In this document: positions 1 through 6,946 of the stretch, piece after piece
Layout of the letters: every line of letters starts with the position of its first letter
How positions within the stretch are numbered: the stretch's first letter is position 1
Source: Candidatus Aminicenans sakinawicola JGI OTU-1
Lineage (GTDB): Bacteria > Acidobacteriota > Aminicenantia > Aminicenantales > Aminicenantaceae
Assembly (NCBI GenBank): GCA_000493965.1
Contig: AWNV01000032.1
Coordinates: 25,528 to 35,896, forward strand
Length of the DNA: 10,369 nucleotides
Direction: 5' to 3'
Position numbers and translations under genes: made by a program
Notes under the pieces: model-generated
Told to the model about the DNA's origin: nothing
The model's input: the letters and a program-made list of their open reading frames with translations, nothing else
Databases searched by the model: none

Positions 1-1
1 A

Positions 2-76
2 AACATAACTGCATTTCAGAGACTTTTTTATGTCAAAAAAGTCGAAGGACCAAACAAATCAGCAAAGGAAATCTGA
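2..76 (+). CDS. C-terminal tail of a probable CDP-alcohol phosphatidyltransferase (partial)
   Basis: An open frame enters from the left edge and stops with TGA at 74-76, leaving 24 residues. They begin NITAFQRLFYVKK, which resembles the end of the last helix of CDP-alcohol phosphatidyltransferases (PgsA / phosphatidylinositol synthase type), where an N-(L/I)-T-A-x-Q-R pattern precedes a short basic tail. The stop lies 3 nt before the ino1 start, so the two genes are almost certainly co-transcribed. In that setting the enzyme would join CDP-diacylglycerol to inositol phosphate made by the next gene, at the inner membrane. The family call rests on a short tail plus context. The catalytic DG...AR...G...D...D motif lies outside the window. 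A second open frame (stop at 85-87) also crosses this stretch but reads less like protein. Confidence 0.5.
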   Translation, partial: NITAFQRLFYVKKVEGPNKSAKEI

Positions 77-79
77 AGC

Positions 80-1192
80 ATGAATAAAATAAGAGTCGCT
101 ATAATCGGAGTCGGCAACTGCGCATCTTCTTTAGTCCAGGGTGTTGAGTACTATAAAAATACAAAAGATTCAGACTTTATCCCTGGAGTCATGCACGTTA
201 ACCTTGGAGGATATCATATAAAAGAAATAGAATTTGTGGCTGCATTTGATATCCACAAAAATAAAGTTGGCAAAGATTTAAGCGAAGCTATTTTCACTGC
301 TCCCAATAACACTAAAAAATTTTCCGATGTTCCGCATCTCAACGTCAAAGTAGAACGTGGAATGACTCATGATGGTATTGGAAAGTATCTCTCTCCAATT
401 ATAGAAAAAGCTCCTGGCTGCACGGCTGACGTAGCCGGTATTCTAAGAAGAACCGGGACAGATGTTGTCATCAACTACCTCCCGGTTGGCAGCGAGGAAG
501 CAACAAAATGGTATGTTGAACAAGTTCTTGAAGCGGGATGTGCTTTTATCAACTGCATCCCTGTCTTCATCGCCAGCGAAAAATACTGGCAGCAAAGATT
601 CAAAAGGAAAAATCTTCCTATCATTGGAGACGATATAAAATCTCAGGTTGGAGCAACCATCCTCCACCGGACTCTTGTCAATCTCTATCTGGACCGGGGA
701 ATGCCTATCGATAAAACTTATCAGCTTAACACAGGAGGCAATACGGATTTCCTCAACATGCTGGAGAGAGAGAGGCTTGATTCCAAAAAGATATCAAAAA
801 CAAATGCTGTAACCTCGCAGATAAAATCAAGGGGGCTGGACATCCACCCCGATAATGTTCATATCGGTCCAAGCGATTATGTCCCGTGGCAAAAAGACAA
901 TAAAATATGCTTCCTGCGAATAGAAAGCCGCCACTTTGGTGATGTCCCTACCTACCTGGACTGCCGTTTGTCAGTAGAAGACTCCCCAAATTCTGCGGGA
1001 GTGGTCATCGATGCTATAAGATGCTGCAAACTGGCTCTTAACAATAAAATATCCGGAGCTCTCTATGAACCTGCATCTTATTTCATGAAAACTCCTCCCA
1101 AACAGTATACAGATACAGAAGCCCATAAACTCACAGAAGAATTCATCAAAAAGTTCAGTAAAAAAGAGTCGGGACAAAAAACAAAAGGATAA
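80..1192 (+). CDS. ino1: Inositol-3-phosphate synthase (Ino1/MIPS family)
   Basis: This 370-aa protein converts glucose 6-phosphate to 1D-myo-inositol 3-phosphate using NAD+ as a recycled cofactor, in the cytoplasm. The N-terminal Rossmann motif IIGVGNCASSLVQG is at residues 8-21. The family signature GDDIKSQVGAT is at 183-193, followed by QLNTGGNTDFLNMLERERL at 215-233 and the lysine-rich KKISKT at 236-241, which holds active-site lysines in this family. Length matches the short prokaryotic form (about 360-390 aa, as in mycobacteria and archaea) rather than the roughly 530-aa eukaryotic form. The ATG start is supported by AAGGAA at 65-70. It sits 3 nt behind a probable phosphatidyltransferase and 19 nt before a TonB-dependent receptor, which suggests an inositol-phospholipid operon. 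An alternative role in making a soluble inositol solute is possible but less favoured by the neighbour. Confidence 0.95.
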   Translation: MNKIRVAIIGVGNCASSLVQGVEYYKNTKDSDFIPGVMHVNLGGYHIKEIEFVAAFDIHKNKVGKDLSEAIFTAPNNTKKFSDVPHLNVKVERGMTHDGIGKYLSPIIEKAPGCTADVAGILRRTGTDVVINYLPVGSEEATKWYVEQVLEAGCAFINCIPVFIASEKYWQQRFKRKNLPIIGDDIKSQVGATILHRTLVNLYLDRGMPIDKTYQLNTGGNTDFLNMLERERLDSKKISKTNAVTSQIKSRGLDIHPDNVHIGPSDYVPWQKDNKICFLRIESRHFGDVPTYLDCRLSVEDSPNSAGVVIDAIRCCKLALNNKISGALYEPASYFMKTPPKQYTDTEAHKLTEEFIKKFSKKESGQKTKG

Positions 1193-1211
1193 AAACGGAT
1201 TAGGTGAAAAC

Positions 1212-4028
1212 ATGAATAAAAAACTGATAATTTGTTTATTCCTGGGATTTTTTTTCCTTTCCATCACTCAATCCATGGCAATAGAAACAGGAAAAATCCA
1301 GGGAAGAGTATTGGATGAAAACGGAGAGGGCCTGCCTGGAGTTGGAATAACAGCAGAAAGCCTTAACCTTCAAGGAACACGAACTGTAATTTCTTCAAAG
1401 AACGGCGAGTTTCTCTTTCCCCTGCTTCCAGTAGGAAAATACTTCCTTAGTTTTAAACTCGAAGCGTTTAGCACGGTTGTCCAAAAAGATGTTATTGTCC
1501 GGCTGGGAAGAGTAACCAACCTCACCACAGTCATGAAATTGTCTAAAATAAAAAAAGAAATCATTGTCACTGCATCGCCTCCTCTTATCGATAAGACTTC
1601 AGTTGACACCAGTTACTATCTAAGCAGCGAAGACCTTGAAAAAATTCCGGCCCAGAACCGGACAATTGTTGACATCACTAAGTTCACTCCTGGGGTTACC
1701 AGCGTCAGAGCAAACACCAGGCATGGAACAGCTACCGAAGGCCAGCCAAGTTTCCGTGGCGAGGGAGAAGAAGGCAACAACTGGATAGTCGACGGACTTT
1801 CAATAAGCGGTGTAAGGTTGAAAAATTCAGGGATGCCTATCAATTATGACTCTATAAATGAAATCCAGATTATTTCAGACTCATTCAGTCCGGAGTACGG
1901 TTCAGCTTATGGCGGTATAATCAACATGGTTACAAAAAGCGGAAACAACGATTTCTCAGGAGAATTTTCACTCATTTTCATGGATAAAAAACTTCAATCC
2001 CCCCGTGAAGAACAGCTTGCCACGGTGAGCGAACCAAGTTATTTTTCCAACAATAACTTTTATTTCAACCTTGGCGGTCCATTCATAAAAGACAAGTTGT
2101 GGTTTTTTATCTCTAACAATCTTTTCAATAATACAGAGGAGACAAGAGATAATACAGTAGACTATCTTTTTGTTCCCGCCGGGAATAAATCAATACGTAC
2201 TAATAACATTTTTGCAAAACTCACCTACGCTATCAACACTAATCACAATCTCTCGTTGACAACAACTTACAACACATCTTTTGGACAGAAAGGCGGAACC
2301 GGGATTCCGGAGTTATTCGAAAAGAAACATTTTTCCGATTTCATATTCCAGATTAATTACAAGGGGATCCTCAATTCTTCTACTTTTATTGAATCCAGTC
2401 TGGGACAGGTAAAAAGAGACTCTCTTACCGAACCTGTTGATAAAGACCTTGGACCTGCTCAATATTATATCGAAGATTTAGCCAGGAGCATTCATAATTC
2501 TTACGGAAACGTTACAGACAACCAAAAGAGGCTGGACTTCAACTTTAAATTAACAAAATATGTAGAAACAGAAACATTTGGCCGCCATGAATTTAACCTC
2601 GGTTTTGAATATTATTCCTTTTCTTCCGAATTCGGAGTTGATTTTACCGGAAAAAACGAAGACCTGTTCTCCGGAAACGGATTTGACAACGGAACAAAAT
2701 ACTATTTTGACACAATGAGGGGAGAAAAAGGATCGCCCACCTTTTTCTACGAATATGGAATCTTTAACTTTATCAATTCTGCCAGAGGCTTAGGGCTTTA
2801 TTTCAAAGATAAAATATCATGGAACAGATTCACGCTTATGGCGGGATTTAGAAGCCAGACGCAGCTCTGTCTTGACAATAATAATAAAAAATTATGGTCA
2901 TGGAGCTTAAATGACTTCATTTCTCCCCGCCTCTCTTTAGCCGTAGATTTAACAGGCAATGGAGCAAATGTTTTGAAGATTGGATGGGGAAGATTCTCTG
3001 ATCTTATTACAACAATGCCATTAGGGCTGCTCAACGCAGGAGCCGGACTAAAGTTTCGCACATACAGGTGGAATGGCCCCTCCGATCCTGCGGAAAACGA
3101 AATTCACAATCCTTTAAACTGGCTGTTTGAAACCGAACAGGGAGATCAACCTTTTGAAATCGCTAAAGGTATAAAACCTAATTTCCTTACACGCTACCTT
3201 GTTGAGTTTGACCGAAAACTGGGAAATGACTGGGCATTTATTGTGCGTTACATCAGCTCAAGCACAAAAAACTTGCTTGAGGTACTGGCCGTTTTCGATC
3301 CTACTACCGGATATAAATTCCTTTATGATAACTTTGAGTATAAAAGAAGGAACTACCATGGGATCGAGTTCGAATTAAATGGCAAAATCGGGTCATTCTT
3401 CTTCCTGAATGCTTCATACTGCCATTCTTCTGCTAAAGGGACAAATCCCGGTCAGACTGAAACTGGTTCTTGGTCTCAAGAAGAAGGCAGTACTAATTTT
3501 TTAGGTCTTTTTGGAAATCATATCTACATCCCTGACCTTCAGGGACTTCAAGAAACCAAAGAGTACTACGATTGGGCCCTTGGCGGCCTAGGAGGGAGGG
3601 GGATCGGGGATGAAGGCTGGTATGGGAAACTCCCATATTCTGTTGACCACAACTTCAAACTCAACACAATATTTCTTGCTCCTTACGGTGTGGCATTCTC
3701 AGCAGCCTTTGAATGGATCTCAGGATACTACTGGGAAAAGCTTGGTTATGTTCCCTTCTTTGGAGGATATTATTCCTACCCTGAAGGAAGGGGTTCAAAA
3801 GAAACTCCAGGCCACTTTTATCTTGATACAGGGATTGAAAAAGAATTCAAATTATCAGGAATCCGGTTTGCTCAAACAATGGCATTTACATTAAGAGCCG
3901 ATATCTTCAACCTGTTAAACAGTCAGACTCCAATTTCTTACGTCAAAGAAAATATCCCTATGTTCGGCCTAATATGGGGGAGACAGCAACCACGTCAAGC
4001 ACGGATTACTGCAAAGATAAAATGGTAA
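1212..4028 (+). CDS. TonB-dependent outer-membrane receptor with N-terminal carboxypeptidase-regulatory-like domain (Oar-like)
   Basis: This 938-aa outer-membrane beta-barrel would import an unknown substrate using TonB/ExbBD energy. A signal peptide covers residues 1-23 (basic MNKK, hydrophobic core, SMA before the likely cut). Residues about 27-108 form a carboxypeptidase-regulatory-like beta-sandwich (GRVLDENGEGLPGV opening, then KNGEFLFPLLPVGKY). EIIVTA at 116-121 is a plausible TonB box. The plug follows to about 245 (IPAQNRTIVDITKFTPGV, FRGEGEEGNNWIVDG, EIQIISDSFSPEYGSAYGG, INMVTKSG). The rest is barrel, rich in aromatic alternating strands and ending in the aromatic KIKW typical of BAM substrates. 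AGGTGA at 1202-1207 supports the start. It is the last gene of the ino1 operon. A run of eight T at 1248-1255 lies inside the signal-peptide codons. The family is secure; the substrate cannot be read from sequence. Confidence 0.93.
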   Translation: MNKKLIICLFLGFFFLSITQSMAIETGKIQGRVLDENGEGLPGVGITAESLNLQGTRTVISSKNGEFLFPLLPVGKYFLSFKLEAFSTVVQKDVIVRLGRVTNLTTVMKLSKIKKEIIVTASPPLIDKTSVDTSYYLSSEDLEKIPAQNRTIVDITKFTPGVTSVRANTRHGTATEGQPSFRGEGEEGNNWIVDGLSISGVRLKNSGMPINYDSINEIQIISDSFSPEYGSAYGGIINMVTKSGNNDFSGEFSLIFMDKKLQSPREEQLATVSEPSYFSNNNFYFNLGGPFIKDKLWFFISNNLFNNTEETRDNTVDYLFVPAGNKSIRTNNIFAKLTYAINTNHNLSLTTTYNTSFGQKGGTGIPELFEKKHFSDFIFQINYKGILNSSTFIESSLGQVKRDSLTEPVDKDLGPAQYYIEDLARSIHNSYGNVTDNQKRLDFNFKLTKYVETETFGRHEFNLGFEYYSFSSEFGVDFTGKNEDLFSGNGFDNGTKYYFDTMRGEKGSPTFFYEYGIFNFINSARGLGLYFKDKISWNRFTLMAGFRSQTQLCLDNNNKKLWSWSLNDFISPRLSLAVDLTGNGANVLKIGWGRFSDLITTMPLGLLNAGAGLKFRTYRWNGPSDPAENEIHNPLNWLFETEQGDQPFEIAKGIKPNFLTRYLVEFDRKLGNDWAFIVRYISSSTKNLLEVLAVFDPTTGYKFLYDNFEYKRRNYHGIEFELNGKIGSFFFLNASYCHSSAKGTNPGQTETGSWSQEEGSTNFLGLFGNHIYIPDLQGLQETKEYYDWALGGLGGRGIGDEGWYGKLPYSVDHNFKLNTIFLAPYGVAFSAAFEWISGYYWEKLGYVPFFGGYYSYPEGRGSKETPGHFYLDTGIEKEFKLSGIRFAQTMAFTLRADIFNLLNSQTPISYVKENIPMFGLIWGRQQPRQARITAKIKW

Positions 4029-4040
4029 AAACAATTGTGC

Positions 4041-5420
4041 TTATTTTCTTTTCTTCCTTCTCACCCAGCCCGCTTTTTCTACCTGTCTGCTTCGAGAAAT
4101 GGCAAGAGCTTCCGAGGATACATCTTTGGTTATTGTTGAACCAGCTCCAATATATGCTTTCTTACCAACTCTTACAGGAGCAACAAGCTGTGTGCCGGAC
4201 CCAATAAAAACTCCTGCTTCTATCGTAGTCTTATTCTTATTAATACCATCGTAATTACATGTAATGGTTCCTGCCCCAATATTGACGCCCTCCCCTACTT
4301 CAGAATCTCCCAGATACGAAAGATGCCCTGCTTTGGAGTTCCTTCCGAATACGGTATTCTTCATCTCAACAAAGTTGCCAACCTTTGACTGCTTTTTGAG
4401 CACTGTTTTTGGCCTCAAATGTGTAAAAGGACCCACTTGAACTCTATCCGCAATCGTGCTGTCTTCAATCATCGTGGATGTTAATATTTTCACATCGTTC
4501 CCTACTCTCGAATCAATAATATGGACAAATGGATAAAGCAAACATTGACGCCCGATTACAGAATTCCCTTCAATTATCACTGAGGAATAGATGATCGTAT
4601 CTCTTCCGATCTTTACATTAGAATCGATCCACGCTGTAGCAGGGTCATAAACAGTTACTCCCATTTCAGCCAGAGATTGAATCTTTCTTTTTCTAAGGAC
4701 ATCCACTGCTCTCGAAAGTTCAATCCTGTCATTTACTCCTACAACTTCCTCATTCTGCCTTGTTTTGAAAATGCCAATCTTTTTCCCCTTCCTGGCTAAT
4801 ATCTCAATGATGTCTGTAAAATAGTATTCACCCTTTTTGTTCTGGTTTGAAATTTCAGGCAATGCTTGAAGAAGGTCTTTAATTTTAAAAACATAAATTC
4901 CAACATTAATTTCTTTCATTCTTCGCTGGGTAGGTGTGACGTCTTTCTCTTCCACAATCCTGATTTTATTATCCCCCAAATAAATGATACGGCCGAAACC
5001 TGAAGGATCCTCCAATTCAGCACTTAAAAAAGTCAGGGAATTTCCTTTTTTTCGATGAAGATTCAACATTGGTCTAAGAGTTTCAGGTTTAATTAGAGGC
5101 AAATCACCGTGTATTATGAGGACATCTTTATCCAGGTGTTTTTTAAGAGCAGATCTTGCTGAAAGGACTGCATTGGCTGTACCCAGCTGTTCATTCTGGA
5201 TTATAAAATTGACCTTTTTTGAGAAAGCTTCTTTCATCACCTCCTCTTTCTGATAGCCTACAACCACATAAACATTTTTCGGATTCAACCTTAAAATGCA
5301 GTCCACTACCCATTGGAGCATAGATTTCCCCAAAAGAGAATGGAGAACCTTTATTTTTTCTGATTTAAACCTGGTTCCCTTTCCTGCAGCTAATATTAGA
5401 GCAAGAATGCCTTGTCTCAT
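4041..5420 (-). CDS. glmU: Bifunctional UDP-N-acetylglucosamine pyrophosphorylase / glucosamine-1-phosphate N-acetyltransferase
   Basis: GlmU acetylates glucosamine 1-phosphate with acetyl-CoA and then couples it to UTP, giving UDP-GlcNAc for peptidoglycan and lipid A. The N-terminal nucleotidyltransferase carries LILAAGKGTRF at 8-18, KVLH at 24-27, the metal-binding aspartate in HGDLPLI (D106), VEEKD around 156-160, NVGIYVF near 172 and the second metal ligand in GVND (N230). The C-terminal left-handed beta-helix hexapeptide repeats begin near 262. The acetyltransferase site is intact: R336 and K354 and the catalytic histidine H366 in AGHLSYLGD, then GAGTITCNYDG at 382-392. At 459 aa it matches the E. 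coli enzyme (456). The usual proline before KVLH is isoleucine here. Its ATG overlaps the TPR gene stop as ATGA, so the pair is translationally coupled. The basic tail WVRRKKRK is normal for the family. Confidence 0.97.
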   Translation of the reverse strand: MRQGILALILAAGKGTRFKSEKIKVLHSLLGKSMLQWVVDCILRLNPKNVYVVVGYQKEEVMKEAFSKKVNFIIQNEQLGTANAVLSARSALKKHLDKDVLIIHGDLPLIKPETLRPMLNLHRKKGNSLTFLSAELEDPSGFGRIIYLGDNKIRIVEEKDVTPTQRRMKEINVGIYVFKIKDLLQALPEISNQNKKGEYYFTDIIEILARKGKKIGIFKTRQNEEVVGVNDRIELSRAVDVLRKRKIQSLAEMGVTVYDPATAWIDSNVKIGRDTIIYSSVIIEGNSVIGRQCLLYPFVHIIDSRVGNDVKILTSTMIEDSTIADRVQVGPFTHLRPKTVLKKQSKVGNFVEMKNTVFGRNSKAGHLSYLGDSEVGEGVNIGAGTITCNYDGINKNKTTIEAGVFIGSGTQLVAPVRVGKKAYIGAGSTITKDVSSEALAISRSRQVEKAGWVRRKKRK

Positions 5421-5929
5421 TTCAGTCCAACTGTTTGTCTAAACTTTTTATCTTCTCTCAAGTCTTCAAAACTACTCTCATTTTGAGCCAATATTTTAAA
5501 AAAGTCATCTATTTGTATAGCTTTACTTAAATTTTCCGCACACTCTTTTGTCTTTCCAAACAGACAAAAGGCACTAGCAATTAAATAATAGATCTTCCCT
5601 TCTTTGGGATTCTTTTCAAGAGCTTTCTTCAACAATTTAATTGATTCCTCATATTCTCCCTGATTTATTTTGTAAACACTGTATTGAATATAGTCATCTA
5701 ATGTTTTCAATGGCATTGTTTCTTTTTTCTGCCGTCCTTTACATATCTCTAGATAAATTCGGGCACGATCAACTAATTCCTTTTCCAAATTATACTTATT
5801 TAAAAACACATTAAGGGATTCATAAGCTCGTTTATAATCTCCCTTGTGAAAAGCTTTCATAGCTTTTCCATAAGAAGCAACAGCTTTCTGGTATATATCT
5901 TCTTTGCTTTTCTCTTTTTCTCCTGGCAT
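5417..5929 (-). CDS. TPR-repeat protein of unknown specific role, coupled to glmU
   Basis: This 170-aa soluble protein has no signal peptide or membrane segment. Tetratricopeptide-like helix pairs are visible at residues about 13-46 (YQKAVASYGKAMKAFHKGDYKRA) and again at about 77-140 (YSVYKINQGEYEESIKLLKKALEKNP, then IYYLIASAFCLFGKTKECAENLSKAI). It ends in a sequence like AQNESSFEDLREDKKFR, which closes many bacterial TPR proteins (pattern aqnDpdFa.LrddprF). Such repeats bind other proteins or peptides; the partner is not evident. A strong Shine-Dalgarno (GGGAG, + strand 5937-5941 region) precedes the ATG, and a sigma70-type promoter lies about 40 nt upstream. Its stop overlaps the glmU start by 4 nt, so the two are made together. 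Whether it acts on GlmU is untested. Confidence 0.85.
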   Translation of the reverse strand: MPGEKEKSKEDIYQKAVASYGKAMKAFHKGDYKRAYESLNVFLNKYNLEKELVDRARIYLEICKGRQKKETMPLKTLDDYIQYSVYKINQGEYEESIKLLKKALEKNPKEGKIYYLIASAFCLFGKTKECAENLSKAIQIDDFFKILAQNESSFEDLREDKKFRQTVGLK

Positions 5930-5965
5930 TTTCTATCTCCCAAGCTTTAAATCATAGTTTTAGAT

Positions 5966-5994
5966 ATTTTATATTAGAACACAAGATTTGACAA
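5966..5994 (-). promoter_or_regulatory. Sigma70-type promoter for the TPR-glmU operon
   Basis: On the minus strand TTGTCA (5989-5994) matches the -35 box at 5 of 6 positions. It is followed by a 17-nt spacer and TAAAAT (5966-5971), 5 of 6 to the -10 box. Initiation would fall near 5958-5960, giving a leader of about 30 nt with the GGGAG ribosome site just before the TPR ATG at 5929. The gap between lpxC and the TPR gene is 97 nt and holds no gene. Confidence 0.6.
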
Positions 5995-5995
5995 G

Positions 5996-6007
5996 AATAA
6001 ATTTATT
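5996..6007. repeat. 12-bp perfect AT-only palindrome next to the TPR-glmU -35 box
   Basis: AATAAATTTATT reads the same on both strands. It begins 1 nt upstream of the -35 hexamer of the TPR-glmU promoter and about 20 nt beyond the lpxC stop. Its position suits an AT-rich UP element or an operator. The A/T-only content also makes chance occurrence in this genome quite possible. Confidence 0.3.
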
Positions 6008-6025
6008 TATGGGGCTAATTCCACT

Positions 6026-6860
6026 TCAGACATAAGTCCAATATTCCGGATTGTCAAGGAGGAAACGGGCCACTTTCAAATGGAGACTGTGTCCTGCTTT
6101 TTCAGCCTTGAAATATCCGATTAAAGGAAAACCAAGCAAAGAAAGATCCCCGATCAAGTCAAGAATCTTATGCCGTACAAACTCATCAGGAAAACGGAGA
6201 GGCCCGTTTATAACACCATTTTCATCAAGGACAATTGTGTTTTCCATGGATGCCCCTAAAGCCAATCCTTTAGCCTTAAGATTTGAGGCATCTTTTAGGA
6301 ACCCAAAAGTCCGTGCAGGTGCGATTTCTGTAGAAAAATTCTCTTCATTCACAGATATTTTTAATTCCTGCCTCTTGATGGCTGGATTATCAAATTCTAT
6401 AAGATATGATATTACAAAAGCAGTATCCGGACTGACAGAAATGGAAGAATCTACTTCTTCAATAATAAAGGGCTCTATAATTTTGATGACTTTTTTTTTG
6501 TTCAGTCAGGGACTGAATCCCAGCTTCATGGATAGAACTGACAAAGTGAGCAGCGCTCCCATCCATTATCGGAATCTCCTCAGCATTCACTTCTACAATC
6601 AAACTGTCAAGACCAAATGCATAAAGAGAGGCCATCAAGTGTTCAACTGTCCGCACTTTCTGATTCCCTGACACGAGGCAGGAATTGTTCTTAGCCTCTA
6701 TGTTACGTGGATCCGGTCGAATCATAAAATTAACAAGATCTGTCCTGCAAAATACGATTTCTCCTGAAAACGAAGGCTTTAAGCATAGATCAATATCCTC
6801 TCCAGAATGTATACCAATACCTGACATGCAAATATCTTTTCGAATCGTTTTTTTTACCAT
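6026..6860 (-). CDS. lpxC: UDP-3-O-acyl-N-acetylglucosamine deacetylase LpxC, reading frame interrupted by a frameshift
   Basis: LpxC is the zinc hydrolase that removes the acetyl group from UDP-3-O-acyl-GlcNAc, the committed step of lipid A synthesis. The first frame starts at 6860 (MVKKTIRKDICMSGIGIHSG) and carries the catalytic/zinc pair EH in RTVEHLMASL (E73, H74) and IPIMDGSAAHFV. It goes out of frame after TEQKK and stops at 6459. The second frame resumes immediately with VIKIIEPFIIEEVDSS, then IEFDNPAI, IAPARTFGF, the zinc ligands in RHKILDLIGD and the catalytic histidine in KAGHSLH, ending at 6026. Joined at the poly-A run the protein is 277 aa, close to short LpxC forms (Aquifex about 280; E. 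coli 305). No residue I recognise as essential is lost. One extra A (nine instead of eight) explains the break: sequencing error, recent mutation or slippage are all possible. The start has no clear Shine-Dalgarno. Confidence 0.9.
6491..6499 (-). other. Nine-A homopolymer at the lpxC frameshift
   Basis: The + strand has nine consecutive T, so the lpxC coding strand reads CAA followed by seven more A, then GTC. Eight A (or eleven) would keep the two LpxC frames continuous. This is the longest single-base run I find in the window; several runs of eight (for example 1248-1255, 6848-6855, 8058-8065) occur without breaking their genes. The switch must lie between the upstream stop of frame 2 (a TGA just before CTGAAC) and the frame 1 stop at 6459-6461, which confines it to this run and its flank. 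Confidence 0.85.
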
Positions 6861-6874
6861 AATTCAGGCAAACA

Positions 6875-6903
6875 AGTATAACTTAAAATTTTATAGTCAG
6901 CAA
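6875..6903 (-). promoter_or_regulatory. Candidate promoter for lpxC
   Basis: On the minus strand TTGCTG (6898-6903, 3 of 6 to the -35 consensus) is separated by 17 nt from TATACT (6875-6880, 5 of 6 to the -10). Transcription would start near 6868, leaving a leader of only about 8 nt before the ATG at 6860, consistent with the lack of a clear ribosome site. The -10 is convincing and the -35 is weak. Confidence 0.4.
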
Positions 6904-6913
6904 GAATCCAGAC

Positions 6914-6942
6914 TATTCAATTTATCATAATTATGCTAAAAT
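6914..6942 (+). promoter_or_regulatory. Weak candidate promoter for larB
   Basis: TAAAAT at 6937-6942 (5 of 6 to -10) lies 17 nt after TATTCA at 6914-6919 (3 of 6 to -35). An overlapping TATGCT at 6932-6937 is an alternative -10. Either would start transcription within a few bases of the ATG pair at 6947/6950, so the message could be nearly leaderless. I see no Shine-Dalgarno before either ATG. Confidence 0.25.
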
Positions 6943-6946
6943 TGTC

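Noticed and set aside
21..43. Perfect 9-bp inverted repeat with a 5-nt loop (GACTTTTTT / AAAAAAGTC), a possible terminator
   Set aside because: It lies inside the coding tail of the upstream gene, the stem is mostly A-T, no T tract follows, and ino1 starts 37 nt later in what looks like the same operon.
4029..4040. Bidirectional terminator between the convergent receptor and glmU genes
   Set aside because: Only 12 nt separate the stops; they contain a short ACAATTGT palindrome but no GC-rich stem and no proper T tract.
3974..4207. 77-codon + strand open frame across the receptor/glmU junction
   Set aside because: It is out of frame with the receptor end and antisense to the glmU C-terminus, both of which are clearly real.
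6026..6352. Separate small gene starting at GTG 6352
   Set aside because: It is the C-terminal half of LpxC in the shifted frame; the LpxC similarity continues upstream of this GTG to the poly-A run.
6051..6671. 206-codon open frame on the + strand
   Set aside because: It is antisense to lpxC, whose conserved motifs explain the DNA on the other strand; the translation looks like no protein family and has no ribosome site I can see.
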